NCBI GenBank assembly: GCA_030533445.1
Contig: JARPUW010000330.1
Location: forward strand, 1 to 64,000
Length of the DNA: 64,000 nt
Reading direction: 5' to 3'
Source: Cyprinodon diabolis
Taxonomy: Eukaryota; Chordata; Actinopteri; Cyprinodontiformes; Cyprinodontidae
This document shows positions 49,901-62,147 of the stretch, piece after piece. The notes beneath the pieces are model-generated. The model made no database searches and had not been told where the DNA came from. It saw nothing but the letters and a program-made list of their open reading frames with translations. Numbering within the stretch: the stretch's first letter is position 1; each line of letters opens with the position of its first letter. Made by a program: the position numbers and the translations under genes.

Positions 49901-52058
49901 AAACTAACAATATAAAGTAGATTTGAGCAGATGTTTTTGGTTCCAAGCTTCAAATCAGAAGTTGAGGCCAAAACGCTCTTTTCACAGTGAGAAAATGCCA
50001 TTTTGGCCTCTGGAGTTGTAACAGACAAACCATTAATGATACAGCCATGATCTTTTCTGGCAATCATCTAGAGCTGAAAACTAACAATATAAAGTAGTTT
50101 TGAGCAGATGTTTTTGGTTCCAAGCTTCAAATCAGAAGTTGAGGCCAAAACGCTCTTTTCACAGTGAGATAATGCCATTTTGGCCTCTGGAGTTGTAACA
50201 GACAAACCATTAATGATACAGCCATGATCTTTTCTGGCAATCATCTAGAGCTGAAAACTAACAATATAAAGTAGATTTGAGCAGATGTTTTTGGTTCCAA
50301 GCTTCAAATCAGAAGTTGAGGCCAAAACGCTCTTTTCACAGTGAGAAAATGCCATTTTGGCCTCTGGAGTTGTAACAGACAAACCATTAATGATACAGCC
50401 ATGATCTTTTCTGGCAATCATCTAGAGCTGAAAACTAACAATATAAAGTAGATTTGAGCAGATGTTTTTGGTTCCAAGCTTCAAAACAGAAGTTGAGGCC
50501 AAAACGCTCATTTCACAGTGTGATAATGCCATTTTGGCCTCTGGAGTTGTAACAGACAAACCATTAATGATACAGCCATGATCTTTTCTGGCAATCATCT
50601 AGAGCTGAAAACTAACAATATAAAGTAGATTTGAGCAGATGTTTTTGGTTCCAAGCTTCAAATCAGAAGTTGAGGCCAAAACGCTCTTTTCACAGTGAGA
50701 AAATGCCATTTTGGCCTCTGGAGTTGTAACAGACAAACCATTAATGATACAGCCATGATCTTTTCTGGCAATCATCTAGAGCTGAAAACTAACAATATAA
50801 AGTAGATTTGAGCAGATGTTTTTGGTTCCAAGCTTCAAATCAGAAGTTGAGGCCAAAACGCTCTTTTCACAGTGAGAAAATGCCATTTTGGCCTCTGGAG
50901 TTGTAACAGACAAACCATTAATGATACAGCCATGATCTTTTCTGGCAATCATCTAGAGCTGAAAACTAACAATATAAAGTAGATTTGAGCAGATGTTTTT
51001 GGTTCCAAGCTTCAAATCAGAAGTTGAGGCCAAAACGCTCATTTCACAGTGAGAAAATGCCATTTTGGCCTCTGGAGTTGTAACAGACAAACCATTAATG
51101 ATACAGCCATGATCTTTTCTGACAATCATCTAGAGCTGAAAACTAACAATATAAAGTAGATTTGAGCAGATGTTTTTGGTTCCAAGCTTCAAATCAGAAG
51201 TTGAGGCCAAAACGCTCTTTTCACAGTGAGAAAAAGCAATTTTGGCCTCTGGAGTTGTAACAGACAAACCATTAATGATACAGCCATGATCTTTTCTGGC
51301 AATCATCTAGAGCTGAAAACTAACAATATAAAGTAGTTTTGAGCAGATGTTTTTGGTTCCAAGCTTCAAATCAGAAGTTGAGGCCAAAACGCTCTTTTCA
51401 CAGTGAGATAATGCCATTTTGGCCTCTGGAGTTGTAACAGACAAACCATTAATGATACAGCCATGATCTTTTCTGGCAATCATCTAGAGCTGAAAACTAA
51501 CAATATAAAGTAGATTTGAGCAGATGTTTTTGGTTCCAAGCTTCAAATCAGAAGTTGAGGCCAAAACGCTCTTTTCACAGTGAGAAAATGCCATTTTGGC
51601 CTCTGGAGTTGTAACAGACAAACCATTAATGATACAGCCATGATCTTTTCTGGCAATCATCTAGAGCTGAAAACTAACAATATAAAGTAGATTTGAGCAG
51701 ATGTTTTTGGTTCCAAGCTTCAAAACAGAAGTTGAGGCCAAAACGCTCATTTCACAGTGTGATAATGCCATTTTGGCCTCTGGAGTTGTAACAGACAAAC
51801 CATTAATGATACAGCCATGATCTTTTCTGGCAATCATCTAGAGCTGAAAACTAACAATATAAAGTAGATTTGAGCAGATGTTTTTGGTTCCAAGCTTCAA
51901 ATCAGAAGTTGAGGCCAAAACGCTCTTTTCACAGTGAGAAAATGCCATTTTGGCCTCTGGAGTTGTAACAGACAAACCATTAATGATACAGCCATGATCT
52001 TTTCTGGCAATCATCTAGAGCTGAAAACTAACAATATAAAGCAGATTTGAGCAGATGT
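46926..52058 (+). repeat. 29-monomer tandem duplication, copy 1 (5,133 bp)
   Basis: Order: C'-F-E-F-K-F-F*, then the 16-mer unit, then A-B't-I-F-D-Fg. K (47,634) is a rare type with A21 but A59. F* has C154 (aacaacataaag). All types recur 5,133 bp downstream. By diagnostic sites the match is 46,628-52,041 against 51,761-57,174. One internal difference noticed: A at 48,174 (ggttcaaagc) against C at 53,307. Confidence 0.9.
48165..50996 (+). repeat. 16-monomer HOR unit, complete copy
   Basis: Same order as 23,208-26,039, nested within the first 29-monomer duplication. The first monomer (A) carries the private A at 48,174. Confidence 0.88.
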
Positions 52059-55000
52059 TTTTGGTTCCAAGCTTCAAATCAGAAGTTGAGGCCAAAACGC
52101 TCTTTTTACACTGAGATAATGCCATTTTGGCCTCTGGAGTTGTAACAGACAAACCATTAATGATACAGCCATGATCTTTTCTGGCAATCATCTAGAGCTG
52201 AAAACTAACAATATAAAGTAGATTTGAGCACATGTTTTTGGTTCCAAGCTTCAAATCAGAAGTTGAGGCCAAAACGCTCTTTTCACAGTGAGAAAATGCC
52301 ATTTTGGCCTCTGGAGTTGTAACAGACAAACCATTAATGATACAGCCATGATCTTTTCTGGCAATCATCTAGAGCTGAAAACTAACAATATAAAGTAGAT
52401 TTGAGCAGATGTTTTTGGTTCCAAGCTTCAAATCAGAAGTTGAGGCCAAAACGCTCATTTAACAGTGAGATAATGCCATTTTGGCCTCTGGAGTTGTAAC
52501 AGACAAACCATTAATGATACAGCCATGATCTTTTCTGGCAATCATCTAGAGCTGAAAACTAACAATATAAAGTAGATTTGAGCAGATGTTTTTGGTTCCA
52601 AGCTTCAAATCAGAAGTTGAGGCCAAAACGCTCTTTTCACAGTGAGAAAATGCCATTTTGGCCTCTGGAGTTGTAACAGACAAACCATTAATGATACAGC
52701 CATGATCTTTTCTGGCAATCATCTAGAGCTGAAAACTAACAATATAAAGTAGATTTGAGCAGATGTTTTTGGTTCCAAGCTTCAAAACAGAAGTTGAGGC
52801 CAAAACGCTCTTTTCACAGTGAGAAAATGCCATTTTGGCCTCTGGAGTTGTAACAGACAAACCATTAATGATACAGCCATGATCTTTTCTGGCAATCATC
52901 TAGAGCTGAAAACTAACAATATAAAGTAGATTTGAGCAGATGTTTTTGGTTCCAAGCTTCAAATCAGAAGTTGAGGCCAAAACGCTCTTTTCACAGTGAG
53001 AAAATGCCATTTTGGCCTCTGGAGTTGTAACAGACAAACCATTAATGATACAGCCATGATCTTTTCTGGCAATCATCTAGAGCTGAAAACTAACAATATA
53101 AAGTAGATTTGAGCAGATGTTTTTGGTTCCAAGCTTCAAATCAGAAGTTGAGGCCAAAACGCTCTTTTCACAGTGAGAAAATGCCATTTTGGCCTCTGGA
53201 GTTGTAACAGACAAACCATTAATGATACAGCCATGATCTTTTCTGGCAATCATCTAGAGCTGAAAACTAACAACATAAAGTAGATTTGAGCAGATGTTTT
53301 TGGTTCCAAGCTTCAAATCAGAAGTTGAGGCCAAAACGCTCATTTCACAGTGAGAAAATGCCATTTTGGCCTCTGGAGTTGTAACAGACAAACCATTAAT
53401 GATACAGCCATGATCTTTTCTGACAATCATCTAGAGCTGAAAACTAACAATATAAAGTAGATTTGAGCAGATGTTTTTGGTTCCAAGCTTCAAATCAGAA
53501 GTTGAGGCCAAAACGCTCTTTTCACAGTGAGAAAAAGCCATTTTGGCCTCTGGAGTTGTAACAGACAAACCATTAATGATACAGCCATGATCTTTTCTGG
53601 CAATCATCTAGAGCTGAAAACTAACAATATAAAGCAGATTTGAGCAGATGTTTTTGGTTCCAAGCTTCAAATCAGAAGTTGAGGCCAAAACGCTCTTTTT
53701 ACACTGAGATAATGCCATTTTGGCCTCTGGAGTTGTAACAGACAAACCATTAATGATACAGCCATGATCTTTTCTGGCAATCATCTAGAGCTGAAAACTA
53801 ACAATATAAAGTAGATTTGAGCAGATGTTTTTGGTTCCAAGCTTCAAAACAGAAGTTGAGGCCAAAACGCTCATTTCACAGTGTGATAATGCCATTTTGG
53901 CCTCTGGAGTTGTAACAGACAAACCATTAATGATACAGCCATGATCTTTTCTGGCAATCATCTAGAGCTTAACACTAACAATATAAAGTAGATTTGAGCA
54001 GATGTTTTTGGTTCCAAGCTTCAAATCAGAAGTTGAGGCCAAAACGCTCATTTAACAGTGAGATAATGCCATTTTGGCCTCTGGAGTTGTAACAGACAAA
54101 CCATTAATGATACAGCCATGATCTTTTCTGGCAATCATCTAGAGCTGAAAACTAACAATATAAAGTAGATTTGAGCAGATGTTTTTGGTTCCAAGCTTCA
54201 AATCAGAAGTTGAGGCCAAAACGCTCTTTTCACAGTGAGAAAATGCCATTTTGGCCTCTGGAGTTGTAACAGACAAACCATTAATGATACAGCCATGATC
54301 TTTTCTGGCAATCATCTAGAGCTGAAAACTAACAATATAAAGTAGTTTTGAGCAGATGTTTTTGGTTCCAAGCTTCAAATCAGAAGTTGAGGCCAAAACG
54401 CTCTTTTCACAGTGAGATAATGCCATTTTGGCCTCTGGAGTTGTAACAGACAAACCATTAATGATACAGCCATGATCTTTTCTGGCAATCATCTAGAGCT
54501 GAAAACTAACAATATAAAGTAGATTTGAGCAGATGTTTTTGGTTCCAAGCTTCAAAAATGAAGTTGAGGCCAAAACGCTCTTTTCACAGTGAGATAATGC
54601 CATTTTGGCCTCTGGGGTTGTAACAGACAAACCATTAATGATACAGCCATGATCTTTTCTGGCAATCATCTAGAGCTGAAAACTAACAATATAAAGTAGA
54701 TTTGAGCAGATGTTTTTGGTTCCAAGCTTCAAAACAGAAGTTGAGGCCAAAACGCTCATTTCACAGTGTGATAATGCCATTTTGGCCTCTGGAGTTGTAA
54801 CAGACAAACCATTAATGATACAGCCATGACCTTTTCTGGCAATCATCTAGAGCTGAAAACTAACAATATAAAGTAGATTTGAGCAGATGTTTTTGGTTCC
54901 AAGCTTCAAATCAGAAGTTGAGGCCAAAACGCTCATTTAACAGTGAGATAATGCCATTTTGGCCTCTGGAGTTGTAACAGACAAACCATTAATGATACAG

Positions 55001-57191
55001 CCATGATCTTTTCTGGCAATCATCTAGAGCTGAAAACTAACAATATAAAGTAGATTTGAGCAGATGTTTTTGGTTCCAAGCTTCAAATCAGAAGTTGAGG
55101 CCAAAACGCTCTTTTCACAGTGAGAAAATGCCATTTTGGCCTCTGGAGTTGTAACAGACAAACCATTAATGATACAGCCATGATCTTTTCTGGCAATCAT
55201 CTAGAGCTGAAAACTAACAATATAAAGTAGTTTTGAGCAGATGTTTTTGGTTCCAAGCTTCAAATCAGAAGTTGAGGCCAAAACGCTCTTTTCACAGTGA
55301 GATAATGCCATTTTGGCCTCTGGAGTTGTAACAGACAAACCATTAATGATACAGCCATGATCTTTTCTGGCAATCATCTAGAGCTGAAAACTAACAATAT
55401 AAAGTAGATTTGAGCAGATGTTTTTGGTTCCAAGCTTCAAATCAGAAGTTGAGGCCAAAACGCTCTTTTCACAGTGAGAAAATGCCATTTTGGCCTCTGG
55501 AGTTGTAACAGACAAACCATTAATGATACAGCCATGATCTTTTCTGGCAATCATCTAGAGCTGAAAACTAACAATATAAAGTAGATTTGAGCAGATGTTT
55601 TTGGTTCCAAGCTTCAAAACAGAAGTTGAGGCCAAAACGCTCATTTCACAGTGTGATAATGCCATTTTGGCCTCTGGAGTTGTAACAGACAAACCATTAA
55701 TGATACAGCCATGATCTTTTCTGGCAATCATCTAGAGCTGAAAACTAACAATATAAAGTAGATTTGAGCAGATGTTTTTGGTTCCAAGCTTCAAATCAGA
55801 AGTTGAGGCCAAAACGCTCTTTTCACAGTGAGAAAATGCCATTTTGGCCTCTGGAGTTGTAACAGACAAACCATTAATGATACAGCCATGATCTTTTCTG
55901 GCAATCATCTAGAGCTGAAAACTAACAATATAAAGTAGATTTGAGCAGATGTTTTTGGTTCCAAGCTTCAAATCAGAAGTTGAGGCCAAAACGCTCTTTT
56001 CACAGTGAGAAAATGCCATTTTGGCCTCTGGAGTTGTAACAGACAAACCATTAATGATACAGCCATGATCTTTTCTGGCAATCATCTAGAGCTGAAAACT
56101 AACAATATAAAGTAGATTTGAGCAGATGTTTTTGGTTCCAAGCTTCAAATCAGAAGTTGAGGCCAAAACGCTCATTTCACAGTGAGAAAATGCCATTTTG
56201 GCCTCTGGAGTTGTAACAGACAAACCATTAATGATACAGCCATGATCTTTTCTGACAATCATCTAGAGCTGAAAACTAACAATATAAAGTAGATTTGAGC
56301 AGATGTTTTTGGTTCCAAGCTTCAAATCAGAAGTTGAGGCCAAAACGCTCTTTTCACAGTGAGAAAAAGCAATTTTGGCCTCTGGAGTTGTAACAGACAA
56401 ACCATTAATGATACAGCCATGATCTTTTCTGGCAATCATCTAGAGCTGAAAACTAACAATATAAAGTAGTTTTGAGCAGATGTTTTTGGTTCCAAGCTTC
56501 AAATCAGAAGTTGAGGCCAAAACGCTCTTTTCACAGTGAGATAATGCCATTTTGGCCTCTGGAGTTGTAACAGACAAACCATTAATGATACAGCCATGAT
56601 CTTTTCTGGCAATCATCTAGAGCTGAAAACTAACAATATAAAGTAGATTTGAGCAGATGTTTTTGGTTCCAAGCTTCAAATCAGAAGTTGAGGCCAAAAC
56701 GCTCTTTTCACAGTGAGAAAATGCCATTTTGGCCTCTGGAGTTGTAACAGACAAACCATTAATGATACAGCCATGATCTTTTCTGGCAATCATCTAGAGC
56801 TGAAAACTAACAATATAAAGTAGATTTGAGCAGATGTTTTTGGTTCCAAGCTTCAAAACAGAAGTTGAGGCCAAAACGCTCATTTCACAGTGTGATAATG
56901 CCATTTTGGCCTCTGGAGTTGTAACAGACAAACCATTAATGATACAGCCATGATCTTTTCTGGCAATCATCTAGAGCTGAAAACTAACAATATAAAGTAG
57001 ATTTGAGCAGATGTTTTTGGTTCCAAGCTTCAAATCAGAAGTTGAGGCCAAAACGCTCTTTTCACAGTGAGAAAATGCCATTTTGGCCTCTGGAGTTGTA
57101 ACAGACAAACCATTAATGATACAGCCATGATCTTTTCTGGCAATCATCTAGAGCTGAAAACTAACAATATAAAGTAGATTTGAGCAGATGT
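52059..57191 (+). repeat. 29-monomer tandem duplication, copy 2 (5,133 bp)
   Basis: Second copy, with K at 52,767 and F* at 53,121. It ends where the gcag tail of copy 1 (C at 52,042) faces gtag (T at 57,175). Downstream continues F-A-B'g-C'-F-E-F-D-F-F*. Confidence 0.9.
53298..56129 (+). repeat. 16-monomer HOR unit, complete copy
   Basis: Same order as 48,165-50,996, nested within the second 29-monomer duplication. Confidence 0.88.
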
Positions 57192-58961
57192 TTTTGGTTC
57201 CAAGCTTCAAATCAGAAGTTGAGGCCAAAACGCTCTTTTCACAGTGAGAAAATGCCATTTTGGCCTCTGGAGTTGTAACAGACAAACCATTAATGATACA
57301 GCCATGATCTTTTCTGGCAATCATCTAGAGCTGAAAACTAACAATATAAAGTAGATTTGAGCAGATGTTTTTGGTTCCAAGCTTCAAATCAGAAGTTGAG
57401 GCCAAAACGCTCATTTCACAGTGAGAAAATGCCATTTTGGCCTCTGGAGTTGTAACAGACAAACCATTAATGATACAGCCATGATCTTTTCTGACAATCA
57501 TCTAGAGCTGAAAACTAACAATATAAAGTAGATTTGAGCAGATGTTTTTGGTTCCAAGCTTCAAATCAGAAGTTGAGGCCAAAACGCTCTTTTCACAGTG
57601 AGAAAAAGCAATTTTGGCCTCTGGAGTTGTAACAGACAAACCATTAATGATACAGCCATGATCTTTTCTGGCAATCATCTAGAGCTGAAAACTAACAATA
57701 TAAAGCAGATTTGAGCAGATGTTTTTGGTTCCAAGCTTCAAATCAGAAGTTGAGGCCAAAACGCTCTTTTTACACTGAGATAATGCCATTTTGGCCTCTG
57801 GAGTTGTAACAGACAAACCATTAATGATACAGCCATGATCTTTTCTGGCAATCATCTAGAGCTGAAAACTAACAATATAAAGTAGATTTGAGCACATGTT
57901 TTTGGTTCCAAGCTTCAAATCAGAAGTTGAGGCCAAAACGCTCTTTTCACAGTGAGAAAATGCCATTTTGGCCTCTGGAGTTGTAACAGACAAACCATTA
58001 ATGATACAGCCATGATCTTTTCTGGCAATCATCTAGAGCTGAAAACTAACAATATAAAGTAGATTTGAGCAGATGTTTTTGGTTCCAAGCTTCAAATCAG
58101 AAGTTGAGGCCAAAACGCTCATTTAACAGTGAGATAATGCCATTTTGGCCTCTGGAGTTGTAACAGACAAACCATTAATGATACAGCCATGATCTTTTCT
58201 GGCAATCATCTAGAGCTGAAAACTAACAATATAAAGTAGATTTGAGCAGATGTTTTTGGTTCCAAGCTTCAAATCAGAAGTTGAGGCCAAAACGCTCTTT
58301 TCACAGTGAGAAAATGCCATTTTGGCCTCTGGAGTTGTAACAGACAAACCATTAATGATACAGCCATGATCTTTTCTGGCAATCATCTAGAGCTGAAAAC
58401 TAACAATATAAAGTAGATTTGAGCAGATGTTTTTGGTTCCAAGCTTCAAAACAGAAGTTGAGGCCAAAACGCTCATTTCACAGTGTGATAATGCCATTTT
58501 GGCCTCTGGAGTTGTAACAGACAAACCATTAATGATACAGCCATGATCTTTTCTGGCAATCATCTAGAGCTGAAAACTAACAATATAAAGTAGATTTGAG
58601 CAGATGTTTTTGGTTCCAAGCTTCAAATCAGAAGTTGAGGCCAAAACGCTCTTTTCACAGTGAGAAAATGCCATTTTGGCCTCTGGAGTTGTAACAGACA
58701 AACCATTAATGATACAGCCATGATCTTTTCTGGCAATCATCTAGAGCTGAAAACTAACAATATAAAGTAGATTTGAGCAGATGTTTTTGGTTCCAAGCTT
58801 CAAATCAGAAGTTGAGGCCAAAACGCTCTTTTCACAGTGAGAAAATGCCATTTTGGCCTCTGGAGTTGTAACAGACAAACCATTAATGATACAGCCATGA
58901 TCTTTTCTGGCAATCATCTAGAGCTGAAAACTAACAACATAAAGTAGATTTGAGCAGATGT

Positions 58962-61900
58962 TTTTGGTTCCAAGCTTCAAATCAGAAGTTGAGGCCAAAA
59001 CGCTCATTTCACAGTGAGAAAATGCCATTTTGGCCTCTGGAGTTGTAACAGACAAACCATTAATGATACAGCCATGATCTTTTCTGACAATCATCTAGAG
59101 CTGAAAACTAACAATATAAAGTAGATTTGAGCAGATGTTTTTGGTTCCAAGCTTCAAATCAGAAGTTGAGGCCAAAACGCTCTTTTCACAGTGAGAAAAA
59201 GCCATTTTGGCCTCTGGAGTTGTAACAGACAAACCATTAATGATACAGCCATGATCTTTTCTGGCAATCATCTAGAGCTGAAAACTAACAATATAAAGCA
59301 GATTTGAGCAGATGTTTTTGGTTCCAAGCTTCAAATCAGAAGTTGAGGCCAAAACGCTCTTTTTACACTGAGATAATGCCATTTTGGCCTCTGGAGTTGT
59401 AACAGACAAACCATTAATGATACAGCCATGATCTTTTCTGGCAATCATCTAGAGCTGAAAACTAACAATATAAAGTAGATTTGAGCAGATGTTTTTGGTT
59501 CCAAGCTTCAAAACAGAAGTTGAGGCCAAAACGCTCATTTCACAGTGTGATAATGCCATTTTGGCCTCTGGAGTTGTAACAGACAAACCATTAATGATAC
59601 AGCCATGATCTTTTCTGGCAATCATCTAGAGCTTAACACTAACAATATAAAGTAGATTTGAGCAGATGTTTTTGGTTCCAAGCTTCAAATCAGAAGTTGA
59701 GGCCAAAACGCTCATTTAACAGTGAGATAATGCCATTTTGGCCTCTGGAGTTGTAACAGACAAACCATTAATGATACAGCCATGATCTTTTCTGGCAATC
59801 ATCTAGAGCTGAAAACTAACAATATAAAGTAGATTTGAGCAGATGTTTTTGGTTCCAAGCTTCAAATCAGAAGTTGAGGCCAAAACGCTCTTTTCACAGT
59901 GAGAAAATGCCATTTTGGCCTCTGGAGTTGTAACAGACAAACCATTAATGATACAGCCATGATCTTTTCTGGCAATCATCTAGAGCTGAAAACTAACAAT
60001 ATAAAGTAGTTTTGAGCAGATGTTTTTGGTTCCAAGCTTCAAATCAGAAGTTGAGGCCAAAACGCTCTTTTCACAGTGAGATAATGCCATTTTGGCCTCT
60101 GGAGTTGTAACAGACAAACCATTAATGATACAGCCATGATCTTTTCTGGCAATCATCTAGAGCTGAAAACTAACAATATAAAGTAGATTTGAGCAGATGT
60201 TTTTGGTTCCAAGCTTCAAATCAGAAGTTGAGGCCAAAACGCTCTTTTCACAGTGAGAAAATGCCATTTTGGCCTCTGGAGTTGTAACAGACAAACCATT
60301 AATGATACAGCCATGATCTTTTCTGGCAATCATCTAGAGCTGAAAACTAACAATATAAAGTAGTTTTGAGCAGATGTTTTTGGTTCCAAGCTTCAAATCA
60401 GAAGTTGAGGCCAAAACGCTCTTTTCACAGTGAGATAATGCCATTTTGGCCTCTGGAGTTGTAACAGACAAACCATTAATGATACAGCCATGATCTTTTC
60501 TGGCAATCATCTAGAGCTGAAAACTAACAATATAAAGTAGATTTGAGCAGATGTTTTTGGTTCCAAGCTTCAAAAATGAAGTTGAGGCCAAAACGCTCTT
60601 TTCACAGTGAGATAATGCCATTTTGGCCTCTGGGGTTGTAACAGACAAACCATTAATGATACAGCCATGATCTTTTCTGGCAATCATCTAGAGCTGAAAA
60701 CTAACAATATAAAGTAGATTTGAGCAGATGTTTTTGGTTCCAAGCTTCAAAACAGAAGTTGAGGCCAAAACGCTCATTTCACAGTGTGATAATGCCATTT
60801 TGGCCTCTGGAGTTGTAACAGACAAACCATTAATGATACAGCCATGACCTTTTCTGGCAATCATCTAGAGCTGAAAACTAACAATATAAAGTAGATTTGA
60901 GCAGATGTTTTTGGTTCCAAGCTTCAAATCAGAAGTTGAGGCCAAAACGCTCATTTAACAGTGAGATAATGCCATTTTGGCCTCTGGAGTTGTAACAGAC
61001 AAACCATTAATGATACAGCCATGATCTTTTCTGGCAATCATCTAGAGCTGAAAACTAACAATATAAAGTAGATTTGAGCAGATGTTTTTGGTTCCAAGCT
61101 TCAAATCAGAAGTTGAGGCCAAAACGCTCTTTTCACAGTGAGAAAATGCCATTTTGGCCTCTGGAGTTGTAACAGACAAACCATTAATGATACAGCCATG
61201 ATCTTTTCTGGCAATCATCTAGAGCTGAAAACTAACAATATAAAGTAGTTTTGAGCAGATGTTTTTGGTTCCAAGCTTCAAATCAGAAGTTGAGGCCAAA
61301 ACGCTCTTTTCACAGTGAGATAATGCCATTTTGGCCTCTGGAGTTGTAACAGACAAACCATTAATGATACAGCCATGATCTTTTCTGGCAATCATCTAGA
61401 GCTGAAAACTAACAATATAAAGTAGATTTGAGCAGATGTTTTTGGTTCCAAGCTTCAAGTCAGAAGTTGAGGCCAAAACGCTCTTTTCACAGTGAGAAAA
61501 TGCCATTTTGGCCTCTGGAGTTGTAACAGACAAACCATTAATGATACAGCCATGATCTTTTCTGGCAATCATCTAGAGCTGAAAACTAACAATATAAAGT
61601 AGATTTGAGCAGATGTTTTTGGTTCCAAGCTTCAAAACAGAAGTTGAGGCCAAAACGCTCATTTCACAGTGTGATAATGCCATTTTGGCCTCTGGAGTTG
61701 TAACAGACAAACCATTAATGATACAGCTATGATCTTTTCTGGCAATCATCTAGAGCTGAAAACTAACAATATAAAGTAGATTTGAGCAGATGTTTTTGGT
61801 TCCAAGCTTCAAATCAGAAGTTGAGGCCAAAACGCTCTTTTCACAGTGAGAAAATGCCATTTTGGCCTCTGGAGTTGTAACAGACAAACCATTAATGATA

Positions 61901-62147
61901 CAGCCATGATCTTTTCTGGCAATCATCTAGAGCTGAAAAATAACAATATAAAGTAGATTTGAGCAGATGTTTTTGGTTCCAAGCTTCAAATCAGAAGTTG
62001 AGGCCAAAACGCTCTTTTCACAGTGAGAAAATGCCATTTTGGCCTCTGGAGTTGTAACAGACAAACCATTAATGATACAGCCATGATCTTTTCTGGCAAT
62101 CATCTAGAGCTGAAAACTAACAACATAAAGTAGATTTGAGCAGATGT
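58962..62147 (+). repeat. 16-monomer HOR unit expanded to 18 monomers
   Basis: Order: A-B-C-Dt-E-Ft-I-Ft-I-M-Dc-E-Ft-I-F-D-F-F*. The Ft-I dimer at 59,847 is duplicated at 60,201, adding 354 bp. Three neighbouring monomers near the right end carry private single-base changes: G at 61,459, T at 61,728 and A at 61,940. Confidence 0.87.
59847..60554 (+). repeat. Dimer duplication Ft-I x2 (354-bp unit)
   Basis: Ft (A59, T164 tail) followed by I (T59) occurs twice in a row. The other 16-mer units have the dimer once at this position. This is the smallest clear expansion in the right half. Confidence 0.85.
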
